Assembly: GCA_016932255.1 (NCBI GenBank)
Contig: JAFGDE010000001.1
Coordinates: 1-46,794 of the forward strand
Direction: 5' to 3'
Length of the DNA stretch: 46,794 nt
DNA from: Candidatus Saganbacteria bacterium
GTDB lineage: Bacteria; Margulisbacteria; WOR-1; O2-12-FULL-45-9
Shown here one piece after another: positions 40,974 to 46,794 of the stretch. The notes beneath the pieces are model-generated. The model was not told the DNA's origin. It made no database searches and was given only the letters and a program-made list of their open reading frames with translations. Position 1 is the first letter of the stretch. Each line of letters opens with the position of its first letter. The position numbers and the translations under genes were made by a program.

Positions 40974-41495
40974 ATGCATAAAATTATACCGATTGATAGC
41001 ATAGAATGTCGCATTTACGTCATCAGAGGACATAAAGTGATGCTCGACCACAACCTGGCGAAGATTTATCAAGTCACCACATTCAATCTAAATAAGGCTG
41101 TTAAACGCAACATCAAACGCTTCCCGGAGGACTTTATGTTCCAATTGACCCGAAGCGAATATAACTCTTTAAGATTCCAAATTGGAATGTTAGAACAAGG
41201 GAAACACTCAAAATACCTGCCTTATGCTTTTACCGAAAACGGCATAGCAATGCTCTCATCAGTCCTGCGCAGCGAAAAGGCCATCGAGGTCAATATTCAG
41301 ATCATGAGGACCTTTACCAGATTGCGCCGGATCATCTCACGCAACAAAGACCTTACCTATCTGTTCAAGGACCTTGGGCGCAAAGTCGACCAACACGACA
41401 CTAAGATCGGGCTGATCATTAAAGCCATCGAGAAGATGATCGCGGTTGAGGAAAAGCCAAAGGGGAAGATAGGGTTTGACGTAGGAACGAAATAA
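40974..41495 (+). CDS. ORF6N-domain (KilA-N-like) DNA-binding protein
   Basis: 173 residues from ATG 40974, preceded by AAAGGAG (the frame extends to 40947 without a ribosome-binding site). The ORF6N domain covers most of the protein: IYVIRGHKVMLDHNLAKIYQ, LNKAVKRNIKRFPEDFMFQL, KYLPYAFTENGIAMLSSVLR, then VNIQIMRTFTRLR and a coiled coil. The family is common on phages and mobile DNA and also as lone chromosomal genes; function unsettled (antirepressor-like). Its AT-richer composition, the neighbouring remnant and the two tRNAs suggest an acquired gene. Confidence 0.9.
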   Translation: MHKIIPIDSIECRIYVIRGHKVMLDHNLAKIYQVTTFNLNKAVKRNIKRFPEDFMFQLTRSEYNSLRFQIGMLEQGKHSKYLPYAFTENGIAMLSSVLRSEKAIEVNIQIMRTFTRLRRIISRNKDLTYLFKDLGRKVDQHDTKIGLIIKAIEKMIAVEEKPKGKIGFDVGTK

Positions 41496-41547
41496 CTCCT
41501 AGATCCGAACAATGGGTCGCTGCGCGGCGTTATTTATAAAGGCGCGT

Positions 41548-42048
41548 TCAGTCCGGATCAATATCCCCCTTGCCCGGCCAATACAGCGCCATACCGACCA
41601 CCGTCTTGTCATCGATATTAAAACTGACCAGTATCTTGTAGCTGGTGTAACACCACATGTAGGTGATACTGCCGGTCTTAACCTGGTCCGGCGCGCCGAG
41701 CAGCGCCCTGATATGCGCCTCGGTCTGCCCCACCTTGATCCCGTTCAGATCATCACCGCTGTTGGCTGAAACAACCGTCACCACACCGGTCGAGGGCAGC
41801 TCGAACAGGACCGCCCGCATCCTGGATTCATAAATATATTCCAAAAAGTCGAAGTACTGTTCTGCATAATCCGGCTGGCCCAGCACAGACAGGACCTCAG
41901 CCGAAGTATCGCCCAGGCTCACCCCTAAAAAGTCGCGCGGCGGCAGGGTCGTGGTCGTCGGCGTTGGCTCGTGAAAATGGGAACAGCCGGAAAAGGCAAG
42001 CGGCAAACAAAGAGCGAGAAGACAGGAATATAAAATTATATTTTTCAT
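41548..42048 (-). CDS. Lipoprotein with two SmpA/BamE-like repeats
   Basis: 166 residues. Lipobox LAFSGC (Cys21), a short Thr/Pro linker (PTPTTTTLPP), then two copies of a BamE/OmlA-type beta-alpha motif: LGVSLGDTSAEVLSVLGQPD and IKVGQTEAHIRALLGAPDQV, each followed by strands. The motif L/IxxGxxxxxVxxxLGxPD is shared by BamE and other periplasmic lipoproteins. A role in the envelope is inferred; two repeats make it unlike BamE itself. A TAGACT box lies 7 nt before the ATG. Confidence 0.78.
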   Translation of the reverse strand: MKNIILYSCLLALCLPLAFSGCSHFHEPTPTTTTLPPRDFLGVSLGDTSAEVLSVLGQPDYAEQYFDFLEYIYESRMRAVLFELPSTGVVTVVSANSGDDLNGIKVGQTEAHIRALLGAPDQVKTGSITYMWCYTSYKILVSFNIDDKTVVGMALYWPGKGDIDPD

Positions 42049-42110
42049 ACTGAAAAGTCTACACCCGGGCTATGTCAAATGCAAACTATGAGATGAATAT
42101 CTAATGAAGG

Positions 42111-42746
42111 CTACTTAGTACCCGTCGGCTTATCCTTGAGCCTGGATTCCAGATCAGCCACCGCGGGGATCAATTCATCAACCAGATCAGGCCGCAGCCG
42201 ATAATTCTTCAATTGTTTGGCAAAAAGCAGGTCGATCCTCAATAAGAGCTGCGCCCGCTCCTGTTTGGACAGTCTGGCCGGGACATAGGCAGAGAGTTTT
42301 TTGCTCATCATGAGCATGGCATTGTCCTCATCAGCTTCCATGTCCAGCCCTTCATCGATCAAGGCATCTTCATCTGACAGCCAGCCGCCGCCAGAGCGCT
42401 CCAGCAAAGCGGCCGTGCGCTCAGCGTTGCTGATATAGACCGCCAGGCCGTCATCGACCGCCGCGGCCAAAGCCCGGCGCCGCAGGACATCATCTTCCAG
42501 GTGCGGCTTGATGACGCGGCGGCCTTCGCGCCATTGAGCGATCCCGCTCCTGATGGCCTCAACCTGCTCAGCCAGATCCTGCTCTTCACCGTCACCCGCC
42601 ATGACCATCCTGCCCTGCTCATACTGGTAGACCGACTGGAGGACAGCGGCCACGAAATAATATTCCTGAGAGTGGCTGTCAGCGGCCAGCGCAGCACAGG
42701 GCAGCAGCAGAGCCAAGGCCAATGAAAATATGACAATGTTTTTCAT
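42111..42746 (-). CDS. Secreted helical protein of unknown function
   Basis: 211 residues from ATG 42746 (MKNIVIFSLALALLLPCAALAAD, a Sec signal ending AAA/ALAA), with GGAGGT upstream. The mature part is acidic and predicted all-helical (QEYYFVAAVLQSVYQYEQGR, LSKQERAQLLLRIDLLFAKQ), with no Cys and no family I recognise. The longer frame to 42782 would put residues before the signal. It is 62 bp upstream of the BamE-like lipoprotein on the same strand. Confidence 0.72.
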   Translation of the reverse strand: MKNIVIFSLALALLLPCAALAADSHSQEYYFVAAVLQSVYQYEQGRMVMAGDGEEQDLAEQVEAIRSGIAQWREGRRVIKPHLEDDVLRRRALAAAVDDGLAVYISNAERTAALLERSGGGWLSDEDALIDEGLDMEADEDNAMLMMSKKLSAYVPARLSKQERAQLLLRIDLLFAKQLKNYRLRPDLVDELIPAVADLESRLKDKPTGTK

Positions 42747-42825
42747 GCCGGCGAGTGTACCTCCGCACCTGATAAAAAGCAAGCGACTATCAAAATGCCC
42801 AGTACCCAGAACCTAGAACCCAATA

Positions 42826-44322
42826 TTACGGCTTCGGCGTATACCAGACGTCGTTATAAAAATTGCCGTCATAGCCGCCGATCACCCAGATCTTGTTGTT
42901 AAAGACCAGACTGGTATGCTGTTCCCGGCCAGGATATCTGGTCACTGCCTCAGCCGAGGTCCAGGAGGCGCCATTGCTGCTATATAACAGGTCATCATGA
43001 TAAATATCCCCGCCATAATGGTTGTACCCTCCGTTAATAAAGAGATGATCGACACCATTAACACTGTAACTGACCGCCTGGTGCCTTTCTCTGGCCACCT
43101 CGGACGTACCGGAAATTACCGGGCCCATCGCCTGCATGGTGCCGGCATAATTCCAGGCAGCACCATCGGTCGACCACCAAGCGTCATCCATTATTTTGTC
43201 CGTAGGCAGATCGGTCCGCCTCCCGCCGATGACCCACATTTTATTATCATAGACCGTGCTGGCGTGATCGATCCTTTGACCAAAAGCAGCCGTGCCTGTC
43301 TCAAGCTGCCAGACTATTCCGTCAATGGAAGAATAAACATCGTCCACATCGCCGACACCGGAAACATTGCCGCCGATCACGTACATTTTACCGTTGTAGA
43401 CCAGAGCAGTATGGTCCTTTAGCCTGCCAAAGGCCGCGGTACTGGTCACCCTGGTCCAGTTAACGCCGTCAGGCGATGACCAGGTTTCGCTGGTAGTGCC
43501 GACATTTATCCAACCGCCCAGGATCCATATCTTGCCGTCAAATACAACGCTCTCATGAAGATAGGCGCGATTAAAAGCCGGGCTGGTCGCTGCCAGCGTC
43601 CAGTTCGCGCCGTCGCTTGACGACCAGACTTCTCCGGTCGGCCCAAGCCCGTCGCAGATGCCGCCGATGACCCACATCCGGTCACCGCCGCCGTCAGGAT
43701 CGAAGACCACGCTGGAATGATCGTTGCGAGCGCCTGAAGCAAAGGCGCTCGATGTCGCTTCGGTCCAGTTCCAATCCGGCAGGGTCGTGGTCGTGGTGGT
43801 CGATGTTGTGGTCGTTGTCGTAGAGGACGTTGTTGTTGTCGTGCTGGTAGTGGTGGTCGTAGACGGCGTCTGCAGGCTGAACTGCCAGATCCGGCCGGTC
43901 ACGGTATTGCCAAAGATATCCTTTAAGTTTTCAGTGCCGATGATCTCAACATTGTTGCCGCCAGAAGCAGCCGCTTTGAGACCGGAAGCTGATAGTCCGG
44001 ACCAGCTTGAGATAACCACAGACAACTGCCTGGCGTTGTCAGACCAGGCTATCCGGTCGACCGCGGGCGTGCCTGCCGTATGGCCGGAGCCGAATGCCAG
44101 AAAACTGTTGAACAGATTGCCGGCCGTGATGCCGCTGTTCTGCATTGGATAATCAAAGTTGGCGATCAAAACGCCTGAAGGCGAGACATTGGTCGAGCCC
44201 ACTGCCGGCGACTGGCTCTTGAGCACCGGCACCGAGATATCATTAGCCTCTTCACAACCGGACAGGACCGCGACCGACAAAACCAGCGACAGGACCATGA
44301 TGTAACCAAGAACCTTTTTCAT
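42826..44322 (-). CDS. Lipoprotein with Ig-like domain, Thr-rich linker and six Kelch repeats
   Basis: 498 residues. Lipobox VLSGC (Cys22), a Big_5-type Ig-like domain (SPAVGSTNVSPSGVLIANFD, about 37-150), a Thr/Ser linker of about 30 residues (153-182), then six Kelch-like repeats. Each repeat has a variant of H.S.VFDGKIWILGG followed by V.SS.DG..W, giving a six-bladed propeller. Surface-exposed; ligand unknown. GGAGGC precedes the ATG, and TATAAT is at 44343-44348 on the minus strand. Confidence 0.88.
   Translation of the reverse strand: MKKVLGYIMVLSLVLSVAVLSGCEEANDISVPVLKSQSPAVGSTNVSPSGVLIANFDYPMQNSGITAGNLFNSFLAFGSGHTAGTPAVDRIAWSDNARQLSVVISSWSGLSASGLKAAASGGNNVEIIGTENLKDIFGNTVTGRIWQFSLQTPSTTTTTSTTTTTSSTTTTTTSTTTTTTLPDWNWTEATSSAFASGARNDHSSVVFDPDGGGDRMWVIGGICDGLGPTGEVWSSSDGANWTLAATSPAFNRAYLHESVVFDGKIWILGGWINVGTTSETWSSPDGVNWTRVTSTAAFGRLKDHTALVYNGKMYVIGGNVSGVGDVDDVYSSIDGIVWQLETGTAAFGQRIDHASTVYDNKMWVIGGRRTDLPTDKIMDDAWWSTDGAAWNYAGTMQAMGPVISGTSEVARERHQAVSYSVNGVDHLFINGGYNHYGGDIYHDDLLYSSNGASWTSAEAVTRYPGREQHTSLVFNNKIWVIGGYDGNFYNDVWYTPKP
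43784..43864. repeat. Microsatellite-like DNA encoding the Thr linker (Kelch protein)
   Basis: On the minus strand, runs of ACC/ACG/ACA/ACT codons with occasional TCG/TCC encode mostly Thr with a Ser every four to six residues. Mixed codons keep the DNA repeat imperfect. Confidence 0.6.
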
Positions 44323-44372
44323 CTTAAGCCTCCATAAAAATCATTATATCCAGGATCTTTGACCTTACCCTA

Positions 44373-45806
44373 TCACGGCGCTGTTACCGCCGGCCGTTTG
44401 ACCAGCCAGAAATCGTAAATCCCGTGGTTGCCGGACACGTCATCGTCATTGGACATCGCGTAGCCAAGCGTGGCGTAACCGCCATCGCTGGTCAGGACCA
44501 GCGAAAAGCCAGCGTCATCGCTGGTACCGCCATAACAATGCTGCCACTCCAGTATGCCGCTGGGACTGAGCTTGACCACCCAGGTATCGTAGCCGCCGTG
44601 ATTGCCGCCGACATTGCCGTCCATTGAGTTGCTTGCTCCGGACACAAGGTAACCGCCGTCAGCTGTCAGGGCCACCGAGGTCCCCTGGTCATTTAAACTG
44701 CCGCCGAGGCACTTTTGCCAGTATAAGGCACCGGTCTCATCGGTCTTGACCAGCCAATAGTCCTGGTTGCCGTGGTTGCCGGAAACATCATCGTCATTAG
44801 ACGATGCGATCCCGATCAGCAGTATCGAGCCGTCAGTGTCACGCGCCGCCCTGAAAAACTGCTCCTCGTTTGAGCCGCCAAAACACTTCTGCCACTGGAT
44901 CGCGCCGGCAGTGGTGATCTCGCCGATCCAGTAGTCGCCGCTGCCGTGGTTACCGGACACGTCGATATCATCGGAATAGGTCCGGGCGCAGAAGTAGTAA
45001 TTGCCGTTGGACAGCTCAAACACGTCGTGGATCCGGTCGTTGTTCGTGCCGCCAATGTTGCACTGCCATTCAAGTGCTCCGGCCGGGCTCAGTTTGACCA
45101 GCCAGCCGTCTTCATTGCCTTTGTTATCGATCAGGTCGCCGTCATGTGACTTGGAAAAACCAGCCACAATGTAGCCGCAGTCGCTGGTCTGCTTGACCAC
45201 CTTGGCCTCTTCATTAAGGCTGCCGCCCAGACATTTCTGCCAGGTAAGAGTGCCTGAAGCGTCCAGCTTGATAACCCAGAAGTCAGACCCGCCATGGTTG
45301 CCGGACACATCAATGTCATTTGAGCCGCTGTAGCCGGCCACGATATAACCGCCGTCAGTGGTCTGCTCGGCATACCAGGCCACGTCAATGCCCGTGCCGC
45401 CATAGCATTTGGCCCACTGCTTATTGCCGTCGCGGTCAAGCTTGACCACCCAGAAGTCGCTCGCGCCCTTAAAATCTGTCACGTCATAATCATTTGAATG
45501 GGTGTAGCCGACCAACAGATAGCCGTTATCGCTGGTCTGGATCACATGCGCGCCGATGTCAAGGTTAGATCCGCCAAAGGCGCTCATCAGGGCCGGCGTG
45601 ATGGTGGTGGTCGTGGTCGTAGTGGTCGTTGTGGTAGTCGAACTGCTGGTCGTGCTGGTCGTAGTGGTCGTGCTGGTGCTCAGCGTGATCGAGGTCGTGG
45701 TCGTAGTGGTCAGTTCAGGAAAATGCTTGGAATCATTGCACCCGCCGACCATGACCGCCAGGCCTAATAAACCGAGCAACAGAACGGACCAGATCACCTT
45801 TTTCAT
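44373..45806 (-). CDS. Lipoprotein with Thr-rich linker and seven-repeat beta-propeller
   Basis: 477 residues. Lipobox MVGGC (Cys23), Thr/Ser linker (about 33-72), then seven repeats of about 54 residues. Each reads roughly TSDGGYIVAGYS.SNDIDVSGNHG, then DFWVIKLD.SG.L.WQKCLGGS. Seven units suit a seven-bladed propeller. The SNDxDVSGNHG loop is Asp/Asn/Gly-rich and could bind calcium. A tandem paralog lies upstream. GGAAGGGTG precedes the ATG. Confidence 0.88.
   Translation of the reverse strand: MKKVIWSVLLLGLLGLAVMVGGCNDSKHFPELTTTTTTSITLSTSTTTTTSTTSSSTTTTTTTTTTTTITPALMSAFGGSNLDIGAHVIQTSDNGYLLVGYTHSNDYDVTDFKGASDFWVVKLDRDGNKQWAKCYGGTGIDVAWYAEQTTDGGYIVAGYSGSNDIDVSGNHGGSDFWVIKLDASGTLTWQKCLGGSLNEEAKVVKQTSDCGYIVAGFSKSHDGDLIDNKGNEDGWLVKLSPAGALEWQCNIGGTNNDRIHDVFELSNGNYYFCARTYSDDIDVSGNHGSGDYWIGEITTAGAIQWQKCFGGSNEEQFFRAARDTDGSILLIGIASSNDDDVSGNHGNQDYWLVKTDETGALYWQKCLGGSLNDQGTSVALTADGGYLVSGASNSMDGNVGGNHGGYDTWVVKLSPSGILEWQHCYGGTSDDAGFSLVLTSDGGYATLGYAMSNDDDVSGNHGIYDFWLVKRPAVTAP
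45602..45715. repeat. Microsatellite-like DNA encoding the Thr linker (propeller protein)
   Basis: Runs of Thr codons with interspersed Ser on the minus strand, as in the Kelch lipoprotein gene but longer. Confidence 0.6.
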
Positions 45807-45838
45807 TATTGATCACCCTTCCTTTGTTGACTGAATTG

Positions 45839-45866
45839 ATTTTACTCTGTTCATCATGAAACGCAA
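45839..45866 (-). promoter_or_regulatory. Candidate promoter of the 45806 lipoprotein gene
   Basis: Minus strand: TTGCGT (45866-45861), 16-nt spacer, TAAAAT (45844-45839), in the 77-bp gap between the two propeller genes. Confidence 0.4.
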
Positions 45867-45883
45867 GACCCCGGAATTCAACC

Positions 45884-46794
45884 TCATGGCGCTGTCACTG
45901 CCGGTCGTTTTATGGCCCAGAATTCCTCCAGCCCATGGCTGCCGCTCACATCGCCGTCATGGGAATTTGATTCCCCCAGCACAGCGTAGCCGCCATCGCT
46001 GGTCAGGATGATCGATCGGCCTGAGTCTCCTAAAGTGCCGCCGTAGCATCTCTGCCACTCCATCGAAGTGTCCGACTGAAGCTTGACCACCCAATAGTCG
46101 CCGCAGCCGTGGCTGCCGCTGACATTGCCATTGTCCGAAGCGCTGTACCCGGACACCAAACAGCCGCTGTCAGCGGTCGGCTGCACCTGCCAGCCCTCGT
46201 CATCCAGGCTGCCGCCCAGGCAGACCTGCCAGAGCAACGCGCCGCTGCTGTCAACCTTGACTACCCAGATATCCTTACTGCCATGGCCGCCCGAAACATC
46301 GCCGTCGCTGGAATCGGTGGAGCCGACCAGGAGGTAGCCGCCGTCGGCCAGGCTGGCGGCATTATAGAGCATATCATCGCCGGCACCGCCCAGGCATTTC
46401 TGCCACTGGAGCGCGCCCGCGCTGGTCACCTCGCCGATCCAGAAATCGCTCCAGCCGGCCGCGCCGTGATTGCCGGACACGTCGCCGTCAACGGATTCGG
46501 TCAGGGCGCAGAACAGGAAATTACCGTTATCCAGTTCGAACAGGTCATTGATCCGCTCGTTGTGCGAGCCGCCGAGGTTCGTTTCCCATTCGATCGTGCC
46601 GCTGGTGTCCAGTTTGACCAGCCAGCCGTCCTCCTGTCCGTTGTTGGCGCTGACGTCGCCGTCGCCGGCGCTGACATAGCCGCCCACGATATAGCCGCCG
46701 TCAGTGGTTTGCTTGATAACGTGCGCCTCATCATCATCGTTGCTGCCCAGGCATTTTTGCCAGGTCAGGTTGCCTGAGGCATCCAGTTTAACGA
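45884..46794 (-). CDS. Beta-propeller repeat protein, paralog of the neighbour (5' end cut off)
   Basis: 303 residues are visible; the frame is open to the window edge, so start, signal and the first blades are missing. It shows the same repeat as the downstream gene (VKLDASGNLTWQKCLG, TTDGGYIVGGYVSAGDGDVS, DGDVSGNHG, and the identical C-terminus KRPAVTAP). Five repeats are present, which line up with repeats 3-7 of the neighbour, so about two blades plus linker and lipobox should lie beyond the edge. Confidence 0.88.
   Translation of the reverse strand, partial: VKLDASGNLTWQKCLGSNDDDEAHVIKQTTDGGYIVGGYVSAGDGDVSANNGQEDGWLVKLDTSGTIEWETNLGGSHNERINDLFELDNGNFLFCALTESVDGDVSGNHGAAGWSDFWIGEVTSAGALQWQKCLGGAGDDMLYNAASLADGGYLLVGSTDSSDGDVSGGHGSKDIWVVKVDSSGALLWQVCLGGSLDDEGWQVQPTADSGCLVSGYSASDNGNVSGSHGCGDYWVVKLQSDTSMEWQRCYGGTLGDSGRSIILTSDGGYAVLGESNSHDGDVSGSHGLEEFWAIKRPAVTAP

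Noticed and set aside
40392-41495. Integrated element with att site at tRNA-Leu
   Set aside because: I found no direct repeat of the tRNA 3' end downstream and no integrase.
1-46794. CRISPR arrays, transposases or phage genes
   Set aside because: None seen on reading; the regular repeats present are protein-coding Thr tracts and propeller units.

Overview
The window (46,794 bp, roughly 55% GC by eye) is a tightly packed bacterial chromosome segment carrying mostly housekeeping genes. I see no integrase, transposase, CRISPR array or phage module. Several lipoproteins (lipobox Cys), Sec-signal proteins, an L,D-transpeptidase-like protein and a probable beta-rich surface protein suggest a diderm bacterium. 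UPF0182, accD-accA adjacency, Thr-rich linkers in lipoproteins, frequent TTG/GTG starts and many unusual family members suggest an uncultivated lineage, for instance the Margulisbacteria/Saganbacteria area. That placement is a guess and needs marker-gene phylogeny.

Layout. 1-7000: a partial LhgO-type oxidase (-), a membrane protein (+), an MFS transporter (-), then a + run with a DUF3298 protein, DEAD-box helicase, secreted Cache sensor, a 45-residue membrane peptide, DUF3175 and a Cys-rich membrane protein. 7030-16112 (-): choloylglycine-hydrolase-type Ntn hydrolase, a GT4/pgmB/GH65 disaccharide phosphorylase cassette, rluB and a 983-residue duplicated L,D-transpeptidase-like protein. 16263-20013: Pro-rich secreted protein (+), a large MscS channel (-), and nikR-nikM-nikN (-) behind a clear NikR-type operator. 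20054-29274 (-): carA-carB-deacetylase-SDR operon preceded by a leader with a strong terminator hairpin, then a winged-helix/ANTAR regulator, then UPF0182. 29394-30836 (+): DUF2892 and a KefB-type antiporter. 30833-36713 (-): one seven-gene run rpsT-ispE-deacetylase-like-KamA-like-two AlaDH/PNT-like dehydrogenases-LOG, most with overlapping ends. 36832-38662 (+): accD-accA. 38651-40246 (-): an unrecognised 531-residue protein. 40372-41495: two tRNA-Leu genes, a REP-like element, inverted repeats, a gene remnant and an ORF6N protein. 41548-46794 (-): lipoproteins and secreted proteins, including Kelch and tandem 7-blade propeller proteins with Thr-rich linkers.

Main points of interest: (i) the CarA small subunit is intact but has lost all three glutaminase catalytic residues; (ii) the carAB leader contains a terminator and lies directly after a gene fusing a DNA-binding winged helix to an RNA-binding ANTAR domain; (iii) a KamA-like lysine aminomutase with exact lysine-recognition spacing is translationally coupled to two diverged AlaDH-like dehydrogenases; (iv) an L,D-transpeptidase-like protein in which the motif order is permuted and the unit is duplicated; (v) at least five genes have the -10 box exactly 6 nt before ATG, the signature of leaderless mRNAs.
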